Below, piece by piece: positions 25,432 through 35,405 of a stretch of 64,000 nt of DNA (the stretch's first letter is position 1; each line of letters opens with the position of its first letter). Below the pieces are notes generated by a model. It saw only the letters and a program-made list of their open reading frames with translations, had not been told where the DNA came from and made no database searches. The stretch comes from Fluviicola sp. (lineage in GTDB: Bacteria > Bacteroidota > Bacteroidia > Flavobacteriales_D > Crocinitomicaceae), in the NCBI GenBank assembly GCA_002734085.1, contig NVXV01000001.1, positions 377,860 through 441,859 on the forward strand, in the 5' to 3' direction. Made by a program: the position numbers and the translations under genes.

Positions 25432-26988
25432 TTATACGGAAAGTATGATTCGAAATGTTGTTCCTTCACCAAGTTCAGATTGTACGATCTTTAATCGCCC
25501 TTTGTGGTATTCATTTATTATTCTCTTGGCTAGAGATAAGCCGAGTCCCCATCCTCTTTTCTTAGTTGTATATCCTGGTTGAAAAACACTTCTTTGTTGA
25601 CTTGGTGTCATTCCTTTTCCAGTATCGGCAATATCAATATTTACTTTACCTCCTTCTCTAAAAATCTTTACGGAAAGTTTTCCTTCACCTTCCATGGCAT
25701 CAATTGCGTTTTTACAAATGTTTTCTATTACCCATTCAAAAAGTGGAGGGTTGTGTGGAATTATAATTTCGTCATCGGTAGATTCAAAAGTTAAGTTTAT
25801 TTTTTGTGGTAATCGAGTGCGTAAATAACTTAAAAAAGTACTTGTTGTTTCTACTATGTCTGACTCATTAAGTTGTGTTCCAGCTCCAATTTTTGAGAAC
25901 CGATCTGTAACTTGAGAAAGGCGATGAATATCCTTATTCATTTCTTTTGGAATAGACTTATCAATATCCATTCCCTCTAACAATTGAACCCATGCCATTA
26001 GCGAAGAAATAGGTGTGCCCAATTGATGTGCAGTTTCTTTCGCCATTCCAGCCCAAACTTGATTCTGTTCTGCCTTTCTGAATGTACTGAAAATGACATA
26101 CCCTATGAGTATAAAAAGCCCAATAATTAAAAACTGAACATACGGAAAATATTGAAGCTGTGTAAGCTCTGGACTATTTGCATAATAGACAAAATATTCA
26201 TCGTCATCTGAAAAACGTATGTCAATTGGTTTGTTGTCATTCGATAATTCCGATAATTTGCTTTTTAACTTTTCAGAACTCACTTTTTCTGATGATAAGT
26301 TCGTGGCAATTACTTTTGTTCTTGTGCTATCAGTTAATACCACCGGAACCAAATCAGTGTTTTCAATCAGTTCTTTATTGAAGGCTTGAATAAGTGAGTC
26401 TCTTTCGTTCTCCAACCTTAAGATATCTCTAGAATCATTATAAAAGTAGGTCATGAATAGACCTTCATAAATTTCAATCGTAAAAGAAGGGTTAATTTTT
26501 TCCCAGCTATATGCCAATTTAACCAAAGAATCTTCAAACATTTTCTTGACCTGTTCTTTCTCTTTTGAAGGATATTTCTTTTGAAGAGTCTCCACTGAAA
26601 ACTTCAAATTAGTGTGGGTAGAAACATCGTCATGTTGGTCCAGAACTATTACAGGAATATCATTATTCTTATTAATAATTTGTAAGGGTAAGTCATAAGA
26701 CTGTTGAGAATTTAGAGGTGATGCTTTTGATATTTCCTTTGTTGCAGCAACCCACAATTCCATTTCAGCAAGTTCTTTTTCCCTTAATTCATCGAAAGAA
26801 CTATTTGTTAACTTAACGAGTTCCGCTCTTTTTTTAATAGCATCTGCCCATTGTGTCACTCGATCCCTTTCTCGTTTGGCAACTTTCGAAACTATTTTAT
26901 TAGAATAAAACAAAGAAACACCAACAAGAACTAACGCCACAAAAAGTAGCACTATTTTCCATTTTTGTTTATTGGAGTATAATTTCAT
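25432..26988 (-). CDS. Orphan sensor histidine kinase
   Basis: 518 residues. TM1 about 10-28, extracytoplasmic region (30-280), TM2 about 283-301. The HisKA-like box AKETAHQLGTPISSLMAWV (H321) is of the type common in Bacteroidota, and HATPase_c follows with NICKNAIDAM, DTGKGM and GWGLGLSLAKRI. No response regulator gene is next to it: upstream is the divergent haloperoxidase-like gene, downstream the TonB-like gene. The partner must be elsewhere. Confidence 0.85.
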   Translation of the reverse strand: MKLYSNKQKWKIVLLFVALVLVGVSLFYSNKIVSKVAKRERDRVTQWADAIKKRAELVKLTNSSFDELREKELAEMELWVAATKEISKASPLNSQQSYDLPLQIINKNNDIPVIVLDQHDDVSTHTNLKFSVETLQKKYPSKEKEQVKKMFEDSLVKLAYSWEKINPSFTIEIYEGLFMTYFYNDSRDILRLENERDSLIQAFNKELIENTDLVPVVLTDSTRTKVIATNLSSEKVSSEKLKSKLSELSNDNKPIDIRFSDDDEYFVYYANSPELTQLQYFPYVQFLIIGLFILIGYVIFSTFRKAEQNQVWAGMAKETAHQLGTPISSLMAWVQLLEGMDIDKSIPKEMNKDIHRLSQVTDRFSKIGAGTQLNESDIVETTSTFLSYLRTRLPQKINLTFESTDDEIIIPHNPPLFEWVIENICKNAIDAMEGEGKLSVKIFREGGKVNIDIADTGKGMTPSQQRSVFQPGYTTKKRGWGLGLSLAKRIINEYHKGRLKIVQSELGEGTTFRIILSV

Positions 26989-27085
26989 TCGTATAAATGT
27001 ACAATTATTTCACAAACCATATTGAGATCAATATTTGTCTTTGTGTGTATAATTTAACACGACTGGGTTTTTGTGTTAAAACACC

Positions 27086-30000
27086 ATGCAAAGTATGGTT
27101 TCTATTCTTCTATATTTTAAATTAGATAAAAAATTTGTTGTGTTAAAACAGGTTTCACTACTATTTCTAACAATTGTCTTATACTCAAGCGTTTATGGAC
27201 AAAGCGGCAATCAAAGTATTGCCCGGGTTTGGTATGATGTTTTACTACAAGCAATTAGAACTGATTTTGCACGACCTACCGTACATGCTAGAAATTTATA
27301 TCATCTTTCTATTGCTCATTATGATGCTTTCAATGCCTACGACCCGTCCAAAGAGACTTTTTTATTAGGAAAAGACTTAAATGGTTGGTCTACTCCTTAC
27401 GAGGGGGTTCCTAGTGTAGAAGATATTGATTCTGCTAGGCACGAAGCAATTTGTTATGCCTCTTATAAGCTTCTTTACCATCGTTTTCAAAACTCTCCTG
27501 GTTTTTCTGGTGTAATAGTTAAAATGGATAGCGTAATGTTGTCCCATAATTATGGGTTTGATATGGTGTCTACAGATTATGTCAATGGCGGTCCTAGGGA
27601 ATTTGGAAACTACATTGCAAGCCAAATTATAGGCTATGGTTTACAAGATGGATCTAATGAACAAAATAATTACGGTAACCTTTATTATCAATCAGTTAAC
27701 CCTCCTATAGAGGTTGAAGAAGAGGGTAACCCTGATATAATAGACCACAATCGCTGGCAAGCAATTAGTTTAACAACTTCAATTGATCAATCTGGAAATC
27801 CTGTAGCATCTTCTCCTCCCCATCTTTCTCCAGAGTGGGGCAACGTCGATCCTTTTTCTCTGAACGACTCTTTGATTACAACTTTTTCAAGAAACAGTAA
27901 TGATTACAATGTCTTTTTTGATCCAGGAGAACCAGCATATATTGACACAACAGATACTTTAGGGTTAAGTTCTCTTTATAAATGGAATTTTTGTATGGTT
28001 TCTGTTTGGCAGTCTCATTTAGATCCTAATGACGGAGTAATGATTGATATATCTCCTGCATCAAGGGGTGGCTTATCAAGCTATCCTCAAAGCAAAGAAG
28101 ATCACCCCTCTTTTTACGATTTTTTTGACGGTGGAGTGCAACAAGCAACAGGATATGCTTTAAACCCTGTAACTGGGATTCCTTATGACCCCCAAGTAGT
28201 TCCAATGGGTGACTACGGACGAGTTTTAGCTGAATTTTGGGCGGATGGTATTGACTCTGAGACGCCCCCAGGACATTGGTTTGAAATTTTACACACAGTA
28301 ACTGATCATCCACTATTTGAAAAAAAATGGATGGGATTAGGAAATACCTTGCCCGATTTAGAATATGACATTCGCGCACATTTTGTTTTAGGTGGAGCTA
28401 TGCACGATGCAGCTGTGACGTCTTGGTCAATCAAGGGTTGGTATGATTATTTAAGACCCGTGTCAGCAATAAGATATATGGCTGAATTAGGACAATGCTC
28501 CGACACAAACTTGGTGAACTTTCACCCTGGCGGAATTCCTTTAATTCCAGGTTACATTGAACTCGTAGATTTTGGGGATCCATTAGTAGGTTCGCTTAAT
28601 GAAAACTATGGGAAAATAAAGTTGTATACTTGGAAAGGTCCTGATTCCATCAGCGACCCAGAAACAGATATTGCTGGAGTTGGTTGGATTTTAGCAGAAA
28701 ATTGGTGGCCCTATCAAAGGCCCACTTTTGTTACACCTCCCTTTGCCGGATATATTTCTGGTCATTCAACTTTTTCTAGAACGGCTGCTGAAATACTAAC
28801 CTTTATGACTGGTAGCCCTTATTTTCCTGGTGGTATGAGTGGATTTTTCGCAGAAAAAAATGAGTTTTTAGAGTTTGAAGAGGGTCCCAGTGTAGACATA
28901 ACACTACAGTGGGCAACATACAGAGACGCATCCGACGAATGCAGCTTATCAAGGATTTGGGGAGGAATTCATCCTCCTGTAGACGATATTCCCGGGCGAT
29001 TGATTGGTCAACAAATAGGCGAAATTGCTTTTAATGTTGGAAACAGTTACATTTCAAATAAAAGACCTTACATATCTGAGCTCAGTTCATCAGATTCCAT
29101 TTTAAATATCTCGTTCATAAATAATGTTGTCAACTTAGAAATTATTTATGATACGCTAATGGATACACTTTATCATCCGCAAATTAACTATTTATCAGAC
29201 GATCCTTTAACCAATATGTTTACTGAAGCTTCTTCTTACTGGATAGATAGTAGTGTGTATTTTGTTTCCTATGATATTAATGATTACGAAGAGGAGTTTA
29301 ATCAAATTGTTCTTCAGGTTGATAGTGCCATGGGAAGTAATGGTATATATCAAAATGCTCAATTATTTGTTAATCCATTTATTATTGATACTCGCTCACC
29401 AAAGATTGATAGTTTAAACCCTTCTGTAACCCTTATAAATAATATAAACCAAGATTCTCTGTTTTTTATCGATATTGAAGTTTCCGAGTCTTGCGACACC
29501 GCTCTGCTCCCTTCGTTTAATTTTGTTGAGCCCGTAGGTTTCTCAAGTTTAAGTAGTAATGCAGGATTGTCTTTTTGGCAAAGTGAATCTATCTACAGAG
29601 CTGTTTTTGACATAGATGATAATGATGAAATAATTGATACCTTAAAAGTTTCGGTTGATAATATTCATGACCTCGCTGGAAACGAAGTTCTTGTCGATAC
29701 TTTTTTACTCGACCTGGAAATAGATACAAAAGAACCTTTACTTATAGACTATCAGTTAAGCACATCATTATTAAATAGACAAAACATTGGTCCCAACTCA
29801 TTAGAAGTTCTATTGACTTTTGATAAAATAATGAACGTCATTGATGATCCTGAGTTGAGGTTTGATCCATCACCTATAAACTCATCCCTTCTAGAGTATA
29901 GCTATTCAAGTCAATGGCTGACAGACACAACCTGTTTAATATATTACGACTTATTGAATTCATCTGATGAAGTTTTTAACATTGATCTATTATTAGATAG

Positions 30001-31033
30001 TCTCAAAGACCTTTCAGGTAATAGCCCCTCTCCAAATATTATAGAGAACACTTTAAACATTGATACTAAAAGACCTGAGCCCATCACCATTAATCCGTTG
30101 AACAACCCTGTTTATGATGGAAACACAGGTACAAGTTTATTTGAAGTAACGGTAATTTACTCTGAGCCTATGGACATTAATCAAGCTCCTATATTGAATG
30201 TTATTCACCAAATTGATTTATCAAATTCAATTTCATACAATGCTTTTGAGAGTGACTGGCAGAATGATACCGTTTTCATTGCAAAATTTGATGTTTATGA
30301 TGAAAACATTGAGGTAGACAGTATTGACATAACCATAAACTTTGCAAGAGATGAGGCGAATAACCCTCAAACATTAACAACTTTTGAAAACACACTTCAA
30401 CTTGACACTAAAAACCCTCACCCTATAGTGTTCAATGCTAATACATACTCTATTACTAACAGTACTGACAACTATTCTGTTTTGATTGTTTTTAATGAAG
30501 ATATGAATCAAGCTGTTTCTCCAGGAGTAGTATTTAGCGACGTGATGGTAAATAATGCATTGGTGTTTAATCCAGGTTTATCACAATGGTATAATGAAAA
30601 CACCTATGAGAAAGTGTATGATATTAACAATGTTGATTTGTCGTTAGAAAACATTTCGGTAGTATTAAATGAAGGATATGATGTTGCGGGAAATAATGTT
30701 GTTTTAGACACTATGGAAAGTACTACTTCTATTAGCTTGTCCCAGCTGGGGATAGAATATCAAAGCAACGAAGGGCAAGTATTTCTAGTGTATCCTAACC
30801 CCGCAAATAGAGATGATTATTTACATATCATCTCCCCTTACTCCACGGAAAAAACTTTTGCAAGTATATCCATAACAGATTTGTCTGGTCGGATTGTTCA
30901 GAAAAATACTATTAAGGCTAAAAATGGTGTTTATAATTTATTGTTGAATGATCTAGTTTATGGTGTATACATTATTGAAGTTAAAGAGGGAAACACTGTT
31001 TTTAATAAAAAAATTCTTATTAAAAATGAATAG
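27086..31033 (+). CDS. Vanadium-haloperoxidase-like secreted protein with Ig-like repeats and T9SS tail
   Basis: 1315 residues. The start at 27086 is followed by hydrophobic text (QVSLLFLTIVLYSSVYG) serving as signal peptide. Residues about 45-650 belong to the vanadium-dependent haloperoxidase/PAP2 superfamily: 'ARNLYHLSIAHYDAFNAY', 'WYDYLRPVSAIRYM', the phosphate/vanadate loop 'GYISGHSTFSRTAAEIL' (catalytic His near 559) and 'GGIHPPVDDIPGRLIGQQIG' (His near 628). About five Ig-like repeats follow (660-1210), each ending 'D.aGN....' and 'iDTk.P'. The end (VYPNPANRDD...YGVYIIEVKEGNTVFNKKILI) is a T9SS sorting domain. It overlaps the next gene by 8 bp. Confidence 0.8.
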   Translation: MQSMVSILLYFKLDKKFVVLKQVSLLFLTIVLYSSVYGQSGNQSIARVWYDVLLQAIRTDFARPTVHARNLYHLSIAHYDAFNAYDPSKETFLLGKDLNGWSTPYEGVPSVEDIDSARHEAICYASYKLLYHRFQNSPGFSGVIVKMDSVMLSHNYGFDMVSTDYVNGGPREFGNYIASQIIGYGLQDGSNEQNNYGNLYYQSVNPPIEVEEEGNPDIIDHNRWQAISLTTSIDQSGNPVASSPPHLSPEWGNVDPFSLNDSLITTFSRNSNDYNVFFDPGEPAYIDTTDTLGLSSLYKWNFCMVSVWQSHLDPNDGVMIDISPASRGGLSSYPQSKEDHPSFYDFFDGGVQQATGYALNPVTGIPYDPQVVPMGDYGRVLAEFWADGIDSETPPGHWFEILHTVTDHPLFEKKWMGLGNTLPDLEYDIRAHFVLGGAMHDAAVTSWSIKGWYDYLRPVSAIRYMAELGQCSDTNLVNFHPGGIPLIPGYIELVDFGDPLVGSLNENYGKIKLYTWKGPDSISDPETDIAGVGWILAENWWPYQRPTFVTPPFAGYISGHSTFSRTAAEILTFMTGSPYFPGGMSGFFAEKNEFLEFEEGPSVDITLQWATYRDASDECSLSRIWGGIHPPVDDIPGRLIGQQIGEIAFNVGNSYISNKRPYISELSSSDSILNISFINNVVNLEIIYDTLMDTLYHPQINYLSDDPLTNMFTEASSYWIDSSVYFVSYDINDYEEEFNQIVLQVDSAMGSNGIYQNAQLFVNPFIIDTRSPKIDSLNPSVTLINNINQDSLFFIDIEVSESCDTALLPSFNFVEPVGFSSLSSNAGLSFWQSESIYRAVFDIDDNDEIIDTLKVSVDNIHDLAGNEVLVDTFLLDLEIDTKEPLLIDYQLSTSLLNRQNIGPNSLEVLLTFDKIMNVIDDPELRFDPSPINSSLLEYSYSSQWLTDTTCLIYYDLLNSSDEVFNIDLLLDSLKDLSGNSPSPNIIENTLNIDTKRPEPITINPLNNPVYDGNTGTSLFEVTVIYSEPMDINQAPILNVIHQIDLSNSISYNAFESDWQNDTVFIAKFDVYDENIEVDSIDITINFARDEANNPQTLTTFENTLQLDTKNPHPIVFNANTYSITNSTDNYSVLIVFNEDMNQAVSPGVVFSDVMVNNALVFNPGLSQWYNENTYEKVYDINNVDLSLENISVVLNEGYDVAGNNVVLDTMESTTSISLSQLGIEYQSNEGQVFLVYPNPANRDDYLHIISPYSTEKTFASISITDLSGRIVQKNTIKAKNGVYNLLLNDLVYGVYIIEVKEGNTVFNKKILIKNE

Positions 31034-33449
31034 ATTATTTCAATCCATATTGCTCTTTTTATCTTTTGTAACAGCAGGCTCATTCACATTTGCTCAAACC
31101 TTTACAGACGTTGCCAGTATAAATAATTTAGTTACGGACTTAAACACTTCTGACAAATACGGTGCTTCTGTAAGTTTTTATGATTTTGATAATGATGGCT
31201 GGGATGATTTAACTTTTGCTCGAGAAAACGACAGCATTCTTTTTTATAAGAATAACAGCGGTACTTTTGAAAGAATAGGTTCTTTTATATATGGAAATGG
31301 TAGGGTAAAACATGTACTGTGGGTAGACTATGACAATGATTCAGATTTGGATCTTTTTATGACCGTTTATGAGGAAAGACCAAGGCTCTTTGAGAATGAT
31401 GGGAATTTTAATTTTACAGATGTTTCGATTTCTGCAGGACTCCCATTAGAGTTTTCCAATAACTATGGTGTTTCATTTGCTGATTTTAATAATGATGGCT
31501 ACTTAGATTTCTATTTAGCAAATTATGAATACGACCATGACGAGAGTGAACATGAGCATTTAAACCAGTTATATAAGAACAATACAGATGGTACTTTTGA
31601 AAAAATAACACTAAGTGCCAACGTGGGTGACAGTATTCAAATGTCTTTTCAAGGTTTGTGGTTTGATTACAATGATGACGGTTATTTAGACTTGTATGTT
31701 ATTAATGATAGATACTTATTTGATAATACACTTTTCAGGAATAATGGGGATGAAACCTTTACAGATGTGACAGATATAGCAGGTCTAGGAATGAATGGAG
31801 AAAACCCTATGACTATCACAATTGACGACTTCAACAACGATGGTTATTTCGATATTTACATTACAAACACAGGGGGGGGAAAAACAACGAAACTGTTTGT
31901 AAATAATGGAGACGGTACTTTTTCAGAACAAGCAAATTTTTATGGTGTTTTATTAGACGAATATTCATGGGGAGCGCTTTGGATTGATTTTGATAATGAT
32001 TCTTGGCAAGATCTATATGTTGCTACTGGGCACCCGAGTTCGTTCATAACTCAGCCTGAAAGCTCTTTCTATAAAAACAACAATGGTCAATCATTCACTC
32101 AAAATAATTCTATGTTTAATTCCTCACTTGTCGCGGCTTCTCATTCAGTTGCAAAAGGAGATATAAACAACGATGGTTATTATGATATTGTGTCTCATAA
32201 TGACCGTTTTGTTGAGCCTTTTTTATGGGAAAATTCTGGAGCAGGAAATAACTATATCAAAATAACACCACAAGGAACAACTTCTAATCATTTTGCAATA
32301 GGAACATTAATTAAAGTGTATGCACAAGGTCAAATTTTTTCAAAGTTTACCTATTGTGGAGAAAATTATATTGGTCAAGACTCGCAACATATTATTTTTG
32401 GGCTTGGAGACATCAGTGGTGTTGACTCTTTAAAAATAAGGTATAGCTCTGGCCATACAGATATTTACTTTAGTCCCACTATAAATACTCATCATTACTT
32501 TCAAGAGGGAGACTCCTTTTCCGCTAGTATAGAACAAGACTCAAGCACATCAAATGTGTGTGAAAACGATACTGTCCACCTTAGTATAACTACGAGCGAC
32601 TCCATTATTTGGAATACTGGTCAAGTAAATGATACAATTACCGTCACTAGCTCAGGGCTCTATTATGCTCAGCTTATTAATTCTTACGGAGTCAGCTATT
32701 ATTCGGACACTATTGAGGTTGAGTTTTATCAAATGCCAGATATAACGAGTTCCTCAAATAACATTTCATGCTTTGGTGCTGACGATGGGATGATAAACTT
32801 AACTGTTGACAGTTCTCTAGATACGAACGAATATCAAATAACGTGGTCAACGGGTCAATCAGGACAGACAATTGGAAGTCTTACCATGGGGTCATATCAA
32901 TACTATTATTCCGATGATCACGGATGTGCAGACTCATCAACTATTAATATAGAAGAGCCTTATCCTATTGATCTACAATATCAGGTTCAAAATGAAACAT
33001 TTGGAAATGATGGATTAGTAAATATATTAATCAACGGCGGAACAGCTCCTTATCAAACATTTTGGGATGGTACCCTGCAACAAAGCCCATTTGAAAACCT
33101 GACAGCTGGGGTTTATGAATTGTTAATTGAAGATGTTAACAATTGTACACTTTCAGAGATAATTGAGGTTGGCTCAACGCTCTCTTTAGAGAATCAATTA
33201 AAGGAAGATCAGCTATTAATATATCCCAACCCTATTCAAAACAATTATTACTTCTTAAAAACAGCGATCACCTACAAAGATGTTTCAATAATCGTTTTTA
33301 ACAGTGTTGGACAGCAAACTGATGAATATTTCTATTCCATTTTGGAAGCTGGAGTCAACAAAATTCCTTTTGAAAACAAGCCCTCAGGATTGTATACTAT
33401 TCGAGTTAGCAACAGTGAAATCAATCAGATGTTTAAAGTCGTTTATTAG
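31026..33449 (+). CDS. FG-GAP/ASPIC (CRTAC1-like) secreted protein with T9SS tail
   Basis: 807 residues from ATG 31026 (signal MNRLFQSILLFLSFVTAGSF), whose ATGAATAG overlaps the stop of the preceding gene. FG-GAP/VCBS repeats fill about 25-410, seen as 'FYDFDNDGWDDL', 'FADFNNDGYLDFYLANY' and 'WFDYNDDGYLDLYV', each a calcium-loop D-x-N/D-x-D-G. An ASPIC/UnbV-type domain (about 410-495) reads 'GTLIKVYAQGQIFS' and 'QHIIFGLGDI'. Ig-like and SprB-type repeats follow (NISCFGADDGMINLTV). The end (LIYPNPIQNN...PSGLYTIRVSNSEINQMFKVVY) is a T9SS sorting domain. Probably a surface adhesin or scaffold made together with the haloperoxidase-like protein. Confidence 0.85.
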   Translation: MNRLFQSILLFLSFVTAGSFTFAQTFTDVASINNLVTDLNTSDKYGASVSFYDFDNDGWDDLTFARENDSILFYKNNSGTFERIGSFIYGNGRVKHVLWVDYDNDSDLDLFMTVYEERPRLFENDGNFNFTDVSISAGLPLEFSNNYGVSFADFNNDGYLDFYLANYEYDHDESEHEHLNQLYKNNTDGTFEKITLSANVGDSIQMSFQGLWFDYNDDGYLDLYVINDRYLFDNTLFRNNGDETFTDVTDIAGLGMNGENPMTITIDDFNNDGYFDIYITNTGGGKTTKLFVNNGDGTFSEQANFYGVLLDEYSWGALWIDFDNDSWQDLYVATGHPSSFITQPESSFYKNNNGQSFTQNNSMFNSSLVAASHSVAKGDINNDGYYDIVSHNDRFVEPFLWENSGAGNNYIKITPQGTTSNHFAIGTLIKVYAQGQIFSKFTYCGENYIGQDSQHIIFGLGDISGVDSLKIRYSSGHTDIYFSPTINTHHYFQEGDSFSASIEQDSSTSNVCENDTVHLSITTSDSIIWNTGQVNDTITVTSSGLYYAQLINSYGVSYYSDTIEVEFYQMPDITSSSNNISCFGADDGMINLTVDSSLDTNEYQITWSTGQSGQTIGSLTMGSYQYYYSDDHGCADSSTINIEEPYPIDLQYQVQNETFGNDGLVNILINGGTAPYQTFWDGTLQQSPFENLTAGVYELLIEDVNNCTLSEIIEVGSTLSLENQLKEDQLLIYPNPIQNNYYFLKTAITYKDVSIIVFNSVGQQTDEYFYSILEAGVNKIPFENKPSGLYTIRVSNSEINQMFKVVY

Positions 33450-34219
33450 TCTCTATCTTTTAAAAAAGGTAGTTTTTGTCTTGTTTCCTTAAGTGTATCA
33501 ACCTCGAGCATATCATTCAATAAGATTTCTTCATGGGAAGAATACTGCTCTACATCACCTAGAGGAGAAATAATACAAGAGTCTCCAGAGTATGAAAAAT
33601 GATTAGCGTCTTCTCCTACTCGATTTAACCCAATAATATAACATTGGTTTTCAATAGCTCTTGCTTGGAGTAGTGCTTTCCAGTGTAAATTTCTTTTTTC
33701 TGGCCAGTTTGCTACATAAATAATGGTATCATAATCATAATTGTCCTCTATGACTTTATTTCTTGCATTTTCTGGAAACCTAAGATCATAACAAACTTGT
33801 AACAATATTTTCCATCCTTTATATGTTACAATCGTATTTTTCTTTCCAGGAGAATAGTGTTCATCTTCTTTTGCCAACCCAAAAAGTTTTCTTTTGTCGT
33901 ATGAGTTAATTTCTCCGTTGGGAGTAACAAACACCATACGATTATAAAACATTCCCTCTTCCTCAATAATGAGCGAGGCCACCAAGGCTGCGTCTCTCTT
34001 TTTTGCTTGTTTTTTCAACCAGGAAACACCAATACCGTCCATCTTTTCAGCCAATGGTTTTGCATTCATTGTAAAACCAGTATGAAACATTTCGGGCAAA
34101 ACAATAAGGTCTGTTGGTTGATCAATTTGATCTAAATGTGATTCAAAATGTAACAAATTTGCCTCTTTATCTTCCCAAAACTGATTGGTTTGAACAAGTG
34201 TTATCTTTAAATCTTGCAT
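33446..34219 (-). CDS. Nitrilase-superfamily omega-amidase
   Basis: 257 residues, carbon-nitrogen hydrolase fold. The catalytic triad is visible: E43 (LPEMFHTGF), K109 (YDKRKLF) and C143 (QVCYDLRFPE). It matches YafV/Nit2-type omega-amidases, which hydrolyse alpha-ketoglutaramate or ketosuccinamate. The gene overlaps the upstream methionine aminotransferase gene by 13 bp, so the two are translationally coupled; together they make the transamination/omega-amidase (glutaminase II) pathway. The stop overlaps the convergent FG-GAP gene by four bases. Confidence 0.85.
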   Translation of the reverse strand: MQDLKITLVQTNQFWEDKEANLLHFESHLDQIDQPTDLIVLPEMFHTGFTMNAKPLAEKMDGIGVSWLKKQAKKRDAALVASLIIEEEGMFYNRMVFVTPNGEINSYDKRKLFGLAKEDEHYSPGKKNTIVTYKGWKILLQVCYDLRFPENARNKVIEDNYDYDTIIYVANWPEKRNLHWKALLQARAIENQCYIIGLNRVGEDANHFSYSGDSCIISPLGDVEQYSSHEEILLNDMLEVDTLKETRQKLPFLKDRD

Positions 34220-35346
34220 AATTTTTCCGTAGCTTTTAAAATTGTTTCTTCATCTTTTGCAAAACAAAACCGTATCAATTTATCATCATGTTTGTCTTTG
34301 TTAAACCCAGAAATAGGAATTACTGCAACTCCGTGCTTTTGAGTCAACTCAATTGAAAAATCTACATCGCTCAAATCACTTATTTCATTATATTTTGCTA
34401 CTTGAAAATAAGAGCCTTGACAGTCTAACAACTCAAAACGGCTATTTTTCATGAGTTTTTTAAATAGATCTCTTTTTTCCATATAAAAAGCCCCTAGTTG
34501 ACCAAGGTCCGCTTTTGGAAGGTAGTTTGCAAGAGCGGCTTGAGCAGTACTGTTTACACAAAACACAACATATTGGTGAATCTTTTTAATCTCCTTCATG
34601 ATTGGTTCGGGCGCAACCAGATAGCCTGTCTTCCAACCAGTAACGTGAAATGTTTTACCAAAAGAGGAAATAATTAGCGAACGATTAATCAGTTTCTCTC
34701 TAGTGTGAACTGAGATATGTGATTGTTCAAAATGAATGAACTCATAAACCTCATCTGATAATAAGTATAAGTGTGGATGTCTATCCATTATTTGTTCTAA
34801 AGCCTCAATATCCTCCTGAGAAAAAACTGTTCCTCCTGGATTGTGTGGGTTGTTTACAACGAGTAGTTTGGTGTTCTTTGAAATAACATCCTCCACTTTA
34901 TTCCAGTCAACAGAGAAATCAGAATTTAAATTAACGTGAATAGGCATTCCGCCAGCTAATTCAACACTTGGGGCATAACAGTCATAAGACGGATCTAAAA
35001 CAATTACCTCCTCACCTTTATTAACTACCGCTTGAATTCCTGTAAAAATAGCTTGAGTAGCCCCGGCTGTGATAATGATTTCATTCTCAATATCGATTGT
35101 TCTGTTATAGTGAAGTTGTAATTTTTGAGCAACCTCTATAAGCAGTTTTGGGGATCCTGGCATCGGCATATATTGATGATAGTTATTATCAATTACCTTC
35201 TTATATTCTGATTTTAGTTCTTCTGCTACTGGAAAATTTGGAAAGCCTTGAGACAAATTTATGGCATTGTGTTCGGCTGCCATTTTTGACATTACAGTAA
35301 AAATTGTAGTTCCTACATTTGGGAGTTTAGAAATTAAATCACTCAT
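34207..35346 (-). CDS. Class I PLP aminotransferase, methionine aminotransferase type
   Basis: 379 residues, aminotransferase fold type I. 'AINLSQGFPNFP', 'YMPMPGSPKLL', 'NPHNPGGTVFS' (N169) and the PLP lysine K231 in SSFGKTFHVTGWKTGY match YbdL-like methionine/kynurenine aminotransferases. Such enzymes regenerate methionine from 2-oxo-4-methylthiobutyrate with glutamine as amino donor, forming alpha-ketoglutaramate. The omega-amidase encoded downstream with a 13-bp overlap would remove that product. Cytoplasmic. Confidence 0.85.
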   Translation of the reverse strand: MSDLISKLPNVGTTIFTVMSKMAAEHNAINLSQGFPNFPVAEELKSEYKKVIDNNYHQYMPMPGSPKLLIEVAQKLQLHYNRTIDIENEIIITAGATQAIFTGIQAVVNKGEEVIVLDPSYDCYAPSVELAGGMPIHVNLNSDFSVDWNKVEDVISKNTKLLVVNNPHNPGGTVFSQEDIEALEQIMDRHPHLYLLSDEVYEFIHFEQSHISVHTREKLINRSLIISSFGKTFHVTGWKTGYLVAPEPIMKEIKKIHQYVVFCVNSTAQAALANYLPKADLGQLGAFYMEKRDLFKKLMKNSRFELLDCQGSYFQVAKYNEISDLSDVDFSIELTQKHGVAVIPISGFNKDKHDDKLIRFCFAKDEETILKATEKLCKI

Positions 35347-35405
35347 GTTCGCTTTATTTCAATTTGAAAGAGTAATATATAAAAATAAAACCGATTACAC
35401 AGTTT

